A stretch of 64,000 nt of DNA from SZAS-103 sp043747745 (GTDB lineage: Bacteria; Pseudomonadota; Gammaproteobacteria; Xanthomonadales; Xanthomonadaceae): positions 42,362 through 106,361 of the forward strand of contig JAYTOP010000011.1 of the NCBI GenBank assembly GCA_043747745.1, written 5' to 3'. The notes beneath the pieces are model-generated. The model was not told the origin of the DNA, searched no databases, and saw nothing but the letters and a program-made list of their open reading frames with translations. This document shows positions 50,347-58,108 of the stretch, piece after piece. Every line of letters begins with the position of its first letter. Positions within the stretch are counted from its first letter, which is position 1. Made by a program: the position numbers and the translations under genes.

Positions 50347-51081
50347 TCAGAGATGTCGCAGGCGGTCGCGCAAAAGCGGCAGGCAGCGCCGACTGACTTC
50401 CAGCGGCGTGGTCACGCCGCGCAGCATCACATGCGCCTGACCGTCGCCACTGCGGCGCAATTCGGTCAGCGCTGCGGCCGCGATCAGGCAATTGCGATGG
50501 ATGCGCAGGAAGCGCTCGCCGAATTCGGATTCCAGCGACTTCAGCGATTCCTCGATCAGGTCTTCGCCATGCGTGTGATGGACGGAGACGTATTTCTCGT
50601 CGGCTTGCAGATAGATGATCTCGCCGACCGGTATCAATCGCAGGCTGCCGCGCAGGCGCGCGCTCAAGTGCGTGCGCGGTTTGTTGCGCGGCAACTCGGG
50701 CAAACGCGATGCGGGACGCGCTGCGACATAGCGACGCGCACGCTCGAGCGCGGCGGCAAGCCGTTCTGCACGCACGGGCTTCACCAGGTAATCGACCGCC
50801 GCAGCCTCGAACGCCGACAGTGCGTGTTCGTCGTATGCCGTACAGAACACCAGCGCCGGCGGCGCGTCGAGCAAGGCGAGATGGTGCGCGGCTTCCAGCC
50901 CATCCATGACCGGCATCGCGATGTCCATCAGCAGCAGATCCGGTTGCAGGCGTTCGACTTCATCCAGTGCTTCGCGTCCATTGGCCGCTTCACCGACTAC
51001 GACCACGTCGGCGTGCTCGGCCAGCAAAGCGCGCAGACGTTCGCGCGCGAGCGGTTCGTCGTCGGTGATCAATACTTTCAT
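50347..51081 (-). CDS. LytTR-type response regulator (AlgR-like)
   Basis: The protein has 244 residues: a receiver domain with the phosphorylated Asp at D53 (LLMDIAMP) and Lys in YLVKPV, then a LytTR DNA-binding domain (about 138-240: IIYLQADEKYVSVHH, FLRIHRNCLIA). It matches the AlgR/LytR group that controls exopolysaccharide, twitching and related traits. It lies 25 bases after its kinase gene. Its position ahead of hemC is the same as algR in Pseudomonas. Confidence 0.92.
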   Translation of the reverse strand: MKVLITDDEPLARERLRALLAEHADVVVVGEAANGREALDEVERLQPDLLLMDIAMPVMDGLEAAHHLALLDAPPALVFCTAYDEHALSAFEAAAVDYLVKPVRAERLAAALERARRYVAARPASRLPELPRNKPRTHLSARLRGSLRLIPVGEIIYLQADEKYVSVHHTHGEDLIEESLKSLESEFGERFLRIHRNCLIAAAALTELRRSGDGQAHVMLRGVTTPLEVSRRCLPLLRDRLRHL

Positions 51082-51106
51082 GCGGAATTCTTCATGCGGG
51101 CGCGCT

Positions 51107-52150
51107 TCATGGGATTGGCAACGTCAGTTCGCAAGCATAGTAACCAGCGTCGTGACGCACGACCATGCTCGTCTTGGTGCCGAAGCGGTAACGCAGGCGG
51201 TGCAGGATGCTTTGCTGGGCGTGGCCGTTGCCTGCACTGTGGGCGGCCGCGGCATCCGCGGCTGGCGGACAAGGATTGCCGACCGTCACGTGCAGCGTCT
51301 TGGCATCCGCGTGCAGGGCGATGTCGATCGCGCCGCCGCCAGCCAGCAACGCGATGCCGTGGATGATCGCGTTCTCGACCATCGGTTGCAGGACCAGGCG
51401 CGGCAGTTTCAGGTCCCACGGCAGCGGTTCGTCGCGTTGCCAGCGCACTTGCAGGCGATCGCCCAGGCGCAGCGCTTCGATCGCGAGGAAGCGCTCGACC
51501 AATTCGACTTCCTCGGCCAATGTGGACTCGCCCTCGCCAGCGCCGAGCGCGGCTCGGAACAGGTCGGACAGGTCTTCCACCGCACGCTCGGCCTTGACCG
51601 GATTGCTGCGCACCAGGCTCGCGATCGTGTTCATGCTGTTGAACAGGAAGTGCGGCCGGATGCGCGCCTGCAATGCATCGACTTCGGCCTTAGCCTGCGC
51701 CTGTACCTGCTGCCGCCATTGTTCCTGCACATAGGCGTAGCGCAATGCAGCGGCACTGATCAATCCGGCGAGTGCCGCACAGCGGACCACGAAGCGGAGC
51801 GGATCGACATTGGGCTCGCCAAGCAGCAAGCCGAGGCCAACGTCGATCTGCAGCAGCAGCCATGCGCCGAATGTGGCCACGCCGACCGGCAACGACCATG
51901 CGATCAGCGCGCCCAGGACGGGCCGCAACCGCGACAAGAACAGCCGCAATTTGCACAGCAACATTGCGCTGACCAGCGCGGTCCATTGTGCGAACAAGCT
52001 CGCGGTACCGAACGCGTAGGGATTCCAGTGTTCGCGCCCGAGCGGTGCAATCGAGAGGATCACCACCACGATTTCAGCGCCGACGATCACCGCGAACAGG
52101 GTCCAGACCCGGCAAAAATCAGGAACCCAGGGGCGAGTCGGTGCGCGCAT
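51107..52150 (-). CDS. LytS/AlgZ-type sensor histidine kinase
   Basis: The protein has 347 residues. Four membrane helices (about 17-135) are followed by a His-kinase domain with H167 in RIRPHFLFNSMN and an N-box PMVENAIIHG, then a short ATPase end. This is the 5TM/LytS-like class that pairs with LytTR regulators. The start at 52150 gives MRAPTRPW, which fits the family better than the upstream extension. Confidence 0.9.
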   Translation of the reverse strand: MRAPTRPWVPDFCRVWTLFAVIVGAEIVVVILSIAPLGREHWNPYAFGTASLFAQWTALVSAMLLCKLRLFLSRLRPVLGALIAWSLPVGVATFGAWLLLQIDVGLGLLLGEPNVDPLRFVVRCAALAGLISAAALRYAYVQEQWRQQVQAQAKAEVDALQARIRPHFLFNSMNTIASLVRSNPVKAERAVEDLSDLFRAALGAGEGESTLAEEVELVERFLAIEALRLGDRLQVRWQRDEPLPWDLKLPRLVLQPMVENAIIHGIALLAGGGAIDIALHADAKTLHVTVGNPCPPAADAAAAHSAGNGHAQQSILHRLRYRFGTKTSMVVRHDAGYYACELTLPIP

Positions 52151-52164
52151 GCGGCAAGTATCGC

Positions 52165-52845
52165 TCAGCCTGTGCCAGCCAGACGCGCACCCAGCCACGC
52201 CGTCAGCGCCTGCACTTCGGGCGGGCAGACCTGATGCGCCATCGGATAGCTGTGCCATTCCACATTCATGCCGAGCGCGAGCAGCGCATCGCGGCCTTGG
52301 CGGCCCAGCGTTTCGGCCACCACCGGATCGAAACCGCCGTGCGCCATGAACACCGGCGTCGTGCGCGCCGCGATCGTGCTTTCGGCGATGCTTTGCGCAG
52401 CCAACGGCAGATAGGTGGACAACGCAATCAGCCCGGCCAGCGGCTGTTCGCGACGCAGACCGGTCGCGAGCGCAATCGCGCCGCCCTGCGAAAAGCCGGC
52501 CAACACGATCCGCGATGGGGGAATGCCGCGTTCGACTTCGCGCGCGATCAACGTCTCGACCTGCACGATGCTCTCACGCACGCCAGCCTCGTCCTCGCGC
52601 CGGGAGAGATCGAATCCGGCGATGTCGTACCACGCGCGCATGCGCATCCCGGCATTCACCGTGATCGCACGCACTGGCGCATGCGGAAACACGAAACGCA
52701 GCGCAGGCCAGCCGGGCCGCACGAGTTGCGGCACCATCGGCGCGAAGTCGCCGCCATCCGCGCCGAGGCCATGCAGCCAGAGAATGCTCCACGTCGGCGC
52801 GGGGCCGGTTTGTTTTTCGATGCAGTCGAGCAGTAGGTCGTTCAT
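52165..52845 (-). CDS. Carboxylesterase / acyl-protein thioesterase-like hydrolase
   Basis: The protein has 226 residues, of the phospholipase/carboxylesterase family. Motifs: WLHGLGADGGDF (oxyanion), nucleophile GFSQGGA, Asp in HGGFDPVV and His in YPMAHQVCP. It probably hydrolyses short-chain esters or thioesters in the cytoplasm. It ends 14 bases before the kinase gene on the same strand and may be its first operon partner. Confidence 0.92.
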   Translation of the reverse strand: MNDLLLDCIEKQTGPAPTWSILWLHGLGADGGDFAPMVPQLVRPGWPALRFVFPHAPVRAITVNAGMRMRAWYDIAGFDLSRREDEAGVRESIVQVETLIAREVERGIPPSRIVLAGFSQGGAIALATGLRREQPLAGLIALSTYLPLAAQSIAESTIAARTTPVFMAHGGFDPVVAETLGRQGRDALLALGMNVEWHSYPMAHQVCPPEVQALTAWLGARLAGTG

Positions 52846-52987
52846 GGATCGATCGTTGACGGCTGGGACGCCACAGTAACCCACGCCGCAATGCGCTGTG
52901 TAAGCGCCGCGACTCTTTACAGCGTCGGCGCTGCGGCGCATGTTGGAGGCGCTTGCTCATCGGGCCACCAACCGCAGGAGTTACGTC

Positions 52988-53803
52988 ATGTTTGTCCGTG
53001 TCGTATCGCTCACGCTTGCACCCATCCTGGTCCTCCTGACCGCGGCCAGCCCGGCGCTGGCCTCGGATGCGGACACACGCGCGGCTCAGGAACATGCGTT
53101 GCAAGCGCAGATCGACCGCATCGATGTCGATGTGCAAAATCTCGAAACGCGACTGCACGATCTTGAAACCGGCCATGCCGCCAGCACGTCGCGCGCAGCC
53201 GACGAGAGCGAACTTCGTACGCAGATCCACCGCATGGATCGCGAGCAGGAATTGCTCGAAGACCGCCTGCATGCAATCGAAAAGCAGGATTCCCCTGCCG
53301 TGCAGGACGCGCGAAGGCAGGCCAAGATTGACGCAGAAGACCGATTGGAAGCGGGCAACCCACCTGCGCCAGCACCAACGCCAGCGCCAGCGCGCACATC
53401 AGAAACAGCGCCCGCGCCCGCGCAGTCGACACCGCCACCTGCTCCGCCGCTGCCTGCTACTCCATCGGCTCCGGCTCCGCCGCCGCCACTCGGCCCGCCC
53501 CTGCGCCAGGCCGCCGATCCAGCACCGTACGAAAAAGTTGCCGGCGCCTGGGTGGGGATGTTCCGCTATAACCCGTACCGCTGGGTGCCGGTCGGCACCC
53601 ATCAGCTTGTGGTGTACAACACGTACGACGAGGCCTATCTGCTCGACTTCGCGAGCGACTGCCCGGGCCTGCTGAGCGCCAAACGCATCCAGGTCGAGAA
53701 CTTTTCCACCAAGGTGGTGATGGGCAGGGATGCAGTCGTCGCCGATGGACAACGCTGCCCGATCACCGGCATTCGCCAACTCATGGTCAACCGGCTTCCG
53801 TAG
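52988..53803 (+). CDS. Secreted coiled-coil protein with DUF6491-like C-terminus
   Basis: The protein has 271 residues. A signal peptide (SLTLAPILVLLTAASPALA) is followed by a coiled coil (about 30-105: HALQAQIDRIDVDVQNLETRL), a proline/alanine-rich linker (about 120-170), and a C-terminal domain (about 185-271: VPVGTHQLVVYNTYDEAYLLDFASDCPGL and onward) that resembles DUF6491. AGGAG eight bases before the ATG at 52988 fixes the start. Its function is unknown. It probably sits in the periplasm or on the cell envelope. Confidence 0.72.
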   Translation: MFVRVVSLTLAPILVLLTAASPALASDADTRAAQEHALQAQIDRIDVDVQNLETRLHDLETGHAASTSRAADESELRTQIHRMDREQELLEDRLHAIEKQDSPAVQDARRQAKIDAEDRLEAGNPPAPAPTPAPARTSETAPAPAQSTPPPAPPLPATPSAPAPPPPLGPPLRQAADPAPYEKVAGAWVGMFRYNPYRWVPVGTHQLVVYNTYDEAYLLDFASDCPGLLSAKRIQVENFSTKVVMGRDAVVADGQRCPITGIRQLMVNRLP

Positions 53804-53942
53804 TCAAGCAAGCCCCATGTGCCCAGCCGATTGAGCGTGGTTCGAATCCATGCGACGACGCTGCATCGGTCAGTGCAACGTTGTGCGCTCGCCACCACCT
53901 GTCATCAGCGCTTGTCACCGAGCAAGTGAGCTTGGCCGTGGC

Positions 53943-54719
53943 TCAGTGCTTGTTGTCGTCTTGCTTGTTGTCGTCTTGCTTGCCATCGTCCGGTCCTCGT
54001 TGCGGTCGCGCGGACGGCTTCGCATCCAGCACTTTTTCGAGCACACCGACGCTGACCACGCCCTTGGATGGCGCTTTCCACGACCTGTCGACCGTCTTCC
54101 AGTATTGATTGCCCTTCCAGAAATGCGGGTCGTAGTACTGGTTCGCATCGATGCTGGGCGGATGTCCGCCTGGAATCTGGATTTCCATCGTGCCTACGAA
54201 ACCGGCGTGGCTTCCTGTCACCTGGAGCAGGCCGCGCCGCAGCCAGACTTCCAGACGCGGCTTCGCAACGGCGTCGCCGTATTCGGCGTACAGGCCCTCG
54301 CCGACGTCGAGCGCGCGCTTGCGCTCGTCTTCGCTCAATTCCTGCCAATAGCGCTCGCGAAACGCAAGCAGCTGCGGATAGTGGCGTTCGGCAGCAAGAT
54401 CCATCCACGCGTAAGCCAGCGCGCGATCCTGCGGCACGCCTTTCCCGTCCCAGTACATGCTGCCCAGCATCGCCTGCGATGGTTTGTCGGCAAAGCGAGC
54501 GGCCCAGTGAAAATAGCGCGCGGCAAAGTCGTAGCTGCCGCGCCCGTATGCCTCCAGACCGAGCTTGCGATCGTTCAGGTCCGGGTGATAGGTCAGGTAA
54601 TCGGAGCTGTTGGCCATCGGATTGAACAGCGGCGGCTCGAGCGGCGGCGCAGCGTCCTGAGTCTGGGCGTTTGCCGCTGTAGCGAGCAACAAGGTCGCAA
54701 CGAGGGACAGCATGCGCAT
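53943..54719 (-). CDS. Secreted Sel1-like repeat protein with hydrophilic repeat tail
   Basis: The protein has 258 residues. A signal peptide (MLSLVATLLLATAANA) precedes a Sel1-like helix pair (AMLGSMYWDGKGVPQDRALAYAWMDLAAE, about 83-112). The last 40 residues are charged and end in the repeated unit KQDDN, encoded by a 15-base tandem repeat. Sel1 proteins are often adaptors at the envelope. Start codons at 54719 and 54713 are both possible. Confidence 0.78.
   Translation of the reverse strand: MRMLSLVATLLLATAANAQTQDAAPPLEPPLFNPMANSSDYLTYHPDLNDRKLGLEAYGRGSYDFAARYFHWAARFADKPSQAMLGSMYWDGKGVPQDRALAYAWMDLAAERHYPQLLAFRERYWQELSEDERKRALDVGEGLYAEYGDAVAKPRLEVWLRRGLLQVTGSHAGFVGTMEIQIPGGHPPSIDANQYYDPHFWKGNQYWKTVDRSWKAPSKGVVSVGVLEKVLDAKPSARPQRGPDDGKQDDNKQDDNKH
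53947..53991 (-). repeat. 15-base tandem repeat (KQDDN units) at a gene end
   Basis: Two identical 15-base units at 53947-53961 and 53962-53976, plus a third with five changes at 53977-53991. They encode KQDDN units just before the stop codon of the Sel1-like protein. Copy number may vary between strains. Confidence 0.85.
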
Positions 54720-54828
54720 GGGGTGCTCATCGGAAAGTCGGACTGCGTGGATGATAGCAATCGATCCGGGGCGATCGAATGCCGCGTCGATCGTTACACT
54801 GTGCAGCCTTTCCGCAGATCGATCACGC

Positions 54829-56805
54829 ATGCGCGGACTCAATCCCGACCAGCTCGCCGCAGTGCGCCATTGCGACGGCCCGTTGCTGGTCCTCGCTGGC
54901 GCCGGCAGCGGCAAGACACGGGTGATCACGGAAAAAATCGCGCACCTGGTGCGCCACCACGGCGTCTCGCCTGCGCATATCGCTGCGATCACCTTCACCA
55001 ACAAAGCCGCGCGCGAGATGCGCGAGCGCGTCGCCAAGCTGCTGCCGGGAGAAGCGGGCGAAGGTTTGACCGTCTGCACCTTCCATGCACTCGGCCTGCG
55101 CTTCCTGCACATCGAGCACGAGCGCGCCGGATTGCGCCGCGGCTTCTCGGTGTTCGATTCCGACGACAGCCTCGCGCAGATCCGCGAACTCAGCGGCACC
55201 GGCGCGAAGCCCGACGCAGTCGAAGCGATGCGCCAACTCGTCTCGCGCGCGAAGAACGAAGGCCTGTCGCCTGATCAGGCCGAAGCCGCCGCGCGCAGCC
55301 CGCGCGAGCGCGATGCCGCAGGCGTCTATGCGCGCTACCAGCAGCGATTGCAGGCATTCAACGCGGTGGATTTCGACGACCTGATCCGGCTGCCATTGCA
55401 ACTGCTCGAAGCCGACGTCGACCTCGCGGGCGGGTGGCGCGAACGCATCCGCCACCTGCTCGTGGACGAATGCCAGGACACCAATGGCGCGCAATACCGC
55501 CTGCTGAAACTGCTGGCCGGGCCGCGCGGGCAACTGACCTGCGTTGGCGACGACGACCAGAGCATCTACGCCTGGCGCGGCGCGAATCCGGAAAACCTCA
55601 ACGCGCTCGCGGTCGACTATCCGGAATTGCGCGTCATCAAGCTCGAACAGAATTACCGCTGCAGCGCACGCATCCTGCGCTGTGCGAACGCATTGATCGC
55701 GAACAACCCGCACGCGCATCCCAAGCGCCTGTGGAGCCAGCACGACGACGGTGCGGCGATCCGCGTGTGGGCGTGCAAGGACGGCGAAGCCGAGGCGCAG
55801 CGCGTCGCCGGCGAGATTTCGTTCCTGCGCGAATCGCAGAAGGCCGAGCCGCGCGAGTTCGCGGTGCTGTTCCGCGGCAATCACCAGTCGCGCCCACTGG
55901 AAAAGGCGATGCAGTTGCTGCGCATCCCGTACCACCTGACCGGCGGCACCGCGTTCCTGGATCGCGGTGAGGTGAAGGACCTGCTCGCGTGGCTGCGTGT
56001 GCTCGCCAATCCGGACGACGATGCCGGATTCCTGCGCGCGATCGCCGCACCGAAACGCGAAGTCGGCGCAACCACGCTGACCAAGCTCGCAGAGCTCGCG
56101 CGCCACGCGAACCTGCCGCTCGCCCGCGCGGCGATGCAGATATCACTGCTGAAAAACCTGCCGGCGCGTGGTGCGGCAGGTCTTGCGGAATTCACCGGGA
56201 TTCTTTCCCGCCTGCGTGATGCTGCCGAACACCTCGCGCCAGCCGATCTGTGCAAACAGGTCGCCGAACGCAGCGGCCTGCTCGCGGCCCTGCGCGCACA
56301 ATGTCGCGACGAGGCGAGCTTCAAGCGCCGCAGCGCGCATCTGGACGAACTCGCCGAGTGGTTCCGCGATGCGCCGCCGTCGGCCGGTTCGCTGGCCGCG
56401 CAACTCGCCCTGCTCGCCCACGCCGATCGCGGCGAGCCCGGCAACGCGGTGCGTCTGATGAGCATGCACGCCGCCAAGGGGCTGGAGTTCCGCTACGTCT
56501 TCATCGTCGGCTGCGAGGATGGCACGTTGCCGCACGAAGCCAGCATCGAGGAGGGCCACATCGAGGAGGAACGTCGCCTCATGTACGTCGGCATCACCCG
56601 CGCGAAGCAAGCGCTGTGGCTGTCGCATAGCCGCGAGACGAAGCGCTGGGGCGGCGTCGAGCAGCGCCGGCCAAGCCGCTTCCTTGACGAACTGCCCCCC
56701 GCCGACCTGCACCGTGATGGCGCGGACCCCGAACGTGACGCAACCCATCGCCGCGAACGCGCCGGTGCGCAGTTCAGTGCGATCGCGGCATTGCTCGGCG
56801 ATTAA
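54829..56805 (+). CDS. rep: ATP-dependent DNA helicase Rep
   Basis: The protein has 658 residues, a superfamily 1A helicase of UvrD/Rep type. Motifs in order: Q motif LNPDQLAAV, Walker A GAGSGKTR, ITFTNKAAREM, CTFHALGLRFL, Walker B DECQDTN, QSIYAWRGA, NYRCS, SMHAAKGLEF and YVGITRAK. The length and the motif set fit Rep rather than UvrD, which is longer. It unwinds 3'-5' and helps forks pass bound proteins. A possible small RNA gene follows the stop by about 75 bases. Confidence 0.93.
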   Translation: MRGLNPDQLAAVRHCDGPLLVLAGAGSGKTRVITEKIAHLVRHHGVSPAHIAAITFTNKAAREMRERVAKLLPGEAGEGLTVCTFHALGLRFLHIEHERAGLRRGFSVFDSDDSLAQIRELSGTGAKPDAVEAMRQLVSRAKNEGLSPDQAEAAARSPRERDAAGVYARYQQRLQAFNAVDFDDLIRLPLQLLEADVDLAGGWRERIRHLLVDECQDTNGAQYRLLKLLAGPRGQLTCVGDDDQSIYAWRGANPENLNALAVDYPELRVIKLEQNYRCSARILRCANALIANNPHAHPKRLWSQHDDGAAIRVWACKDGEAEAQRVAGEISFLRESQKAEPREFAVLFRGNHQSRPLEKAMQLLRIPYHLTGGTAFLDRGEVKDLLAWLRVLANPDDDAGFLRAIAAPKREVGATTLTKLAELARHANLPLARAAMQISLLKNLPARGAAGLAEFTGILSRLRDAAEHLAPADLCKQVAERSGLLAALRAQCRDEASFKRRSAHLDELAEWFRDAPPSAGSLAAQLALLAHADRGEPGNAVRLMSMHAAKGLEFRYVFIVGCEDGTLPHEASIEEGHIEEERRLMYVGITRAKQALWLSHSRETKRWGGVEQRRPSRFLDELPPADLHRDGADPERDATHRRERAGAQFSAIAALLGD

Positions 56806-56843
56806 TCGGTAAAATCAATAGCTTGCTATCTAATTCGCAGCAC

Positions 56844-56872
56844 TTGCACGAATTTTCAGCCGCAAGTATTCT
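56844..56872 (+). promoter_or_regulatory. Putative sigma-70 promoter in the rep-lipoprotein gap
   Basis: TTGCAC (56844-56849) and TATTCT (56867-56872) are separated by exactly 17 bases and match the -35 and -10 consensus at 5 and 4 of 6 positions. This is one of the best promoter-like pairs in the window. It points at the terminator hairpin at 56942-56973 and at the lipoprotein gene beyond. Confidence 0.6.
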
Positions 56873-56878
56873 GTTTCT

Positions 56879-56977
56879 GTGGGCTTAACTGCGCCATGAC
56901 TCCTACAACCAACCATCTTTTCTCCGGTGCAAACCGGTTTGACGGGAGACCGCGAGGTCTCCCGTTCTTGTTTCCAG
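56879..56977 (+). ncRNA. Putative small RNA of about 95 bases
   Basis: A promoter-like pair ends at 56872, giving a predicted start near 56879. The predicted transcript has a pyrimidine-rich, unstructured stretch (TCCTACAACCAACCATC and TTTTCTCC, 56900-56924), the 12-base palindrome AAACCGGTTT with flanking bases (56929-56941), and a strong terminator. It contains no convincing start codon of its own: an ATG at 56896 reads straight through into the lipoprotein gene frame but has no ribosome site. I do not recognise it as a named RNA family. Confidence 0.45.
56942..56976 (+). terminator. Rho-independent terminator
   Basis: ACGGGAGACC-gcga-GGTCTCCCGT forms a perfect ten-pair stem with a four-base loop, followed by TCTTGTTT. 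It would end any transcript from rep and from the promoter at 56844-56872, leaving the lipoprotein gene at 57022 to its own promoter or to read-through. Confidence 0.88.
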
Positions 56978-57021
56978 CACCCGCACACACTACATTGCGC
57001 GGACACTCAGGGAGCTCCGCC

Positions 57022-58041
57022 ATGAATCGTCTCAAACTGCTGGCCCTCGCCGGCCTCAGCCTGCTGGCGCTGTCCGCCTGCACATCGAACAAGAACGAGG
57101 CCGCCAAGGATCCGGTGACCGCCGCCAAGGACATCGCGGTCGCCATGCGCGACAACGACTACGGTCGCCTCAGCCACATCATGGTTCCGCCGGATCTGTA
57201 TGCGAAGCTCGAAACCCGTTACAAGGACGAGAACGCCAAGAAGCCCGCGCCGTCCGCCGATCAGGAAAAGCAGTTCGCCGATTCGCTTGCCAAGTTCACC
57301 GCGTCGGATGCCGAAGACAAGATGTTCGCCCAGATCCAGCCGCAACTCGCGCAGATGGGTCCGCAGATCCCGATGTACGTTGCGATGGGCACCGGCGGCC
57401 TCGGCCAGATGATCGCATCGAGCGACAAGATGAGTGCGCCCGAGAAAGCGCAGGCCAATGCCGTTGTGAACGCGATCAGCAAGTGGGCACAAGCAGCACA
57501 TCTGGACGATCAGGACAAGGCCAAGCAGGCGATCAAGGTCGTCGTCGGCACTGCGCGCGACCTCAAACTGACGACGCTCGATGCCATGCAGAAGCTCAGC
57601 TTCTCCGAAATGACCCAGAAGGTTGGCGTCGCCGCCGGCGGCCTGCGCAAGACTCTGGCCGTGTACGGCTTCGATACCGACAAGGCGCTCGACAGCGTCA
57701 AGGTCGAGAAGAAGTCCGAGGATGGCGACAACGCCATGGTCACGATCAGCTACACCTTGCTCGATACGCCGATCAGCTTTGAAGAGGCGATGGTCAAGGT
57801 CGATGGTCGTTGGTACAACAAGTCGCTGGTCGACAGCCTCAAGAGCTCGCTGGACAAGCCTGCCGATGCTCCGGCAGCGCCAGTGGCTGACGCTCCCGTC
57901 ATGCCGGCAGCCGATGCAGCCCCGGCTCCGGCAACGTCCGCGATGTCGGCCCCGAGCGAACAGCCATCGGAACAGCCCGCCGAGTCGGACAACACGGCCG
58001 CACCGGCCAGCAGTTCGTCCGCACCCGCCAGCGGCGGTTGA
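57022..58041 (+). CDS. Lipoprotein of unknown function with Pro/Ala-rich tail
   Basis: The protein has 339 residues. The lipobox LSAC lies at about residues 16-19. The body is helical and charged (residues about 25-265), with two short motifs of interest: GLRKTLAVYGFDTDKALDSV and TISYTLLDTPISFEEAMVKVDGRWYNKSLVD. The last 60 residues are Ala/Pro/Ser/Glu-rich. No family is recognised. GGGAG eight bases before the ATG supports the start. Confidence 0.8.
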   Translation: MNRLKLLALAGLSLLALSACTSNKNEAAKDPVTAAKDIAVAMRDNDYGRLSHIMVPPDLYAKLETRYKDENAKKPAPSADQEKQFADSLAKFTASDAEDKMFAQIQPQLAQMGPQIPMYVAMGTGGLGQMIASSDKMSAPEKAQANAVVNAISKWAQAAHLDDQDKAKQAIKVVVGTARDLKLTTLDAMQKLSFSEMTQKVGVAAGGLRKTLAVYGFDTDKALDSVKVEKKSEDGDNAMVTISYTLLDTPISFEEAMVKVDGRWYNKSLVDSLKSSLDKPADAPAAPVADAPVMPAADAAPAPATSAMSAPSEQPSEQPAESDNTAAPASSSSAPASGG

Positions 58042-58108
58042 ACGGTCGCCGACCAGACCAGCTGATCTCTTCGGCGGCGCTCTCCGGCGCGTCGCCTGAA
58101 GCCTGCAG

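Noticed and set aside
53836..53860. A tRNA-like T-arm (CGTGG-TTCGAAT-CCATG) followed by CGACGAC, with GTCGTCG about 120 bases upstream
   Set aside because: No anticodon arm or D-arm can be placed between them, the distance is far too long for a tRNA, and GTCGTCG lies inside the DUF6491-like gene. A chance match, or at most a remnant.
56896..57021. An upstream start at 56896 for the lipoprotein gene
   Set aside because: It would place 42 extra residues, encoded through a terminator hairpin, before a clear signal peptide, and it has no ribosome site. The start at 57022 has both.
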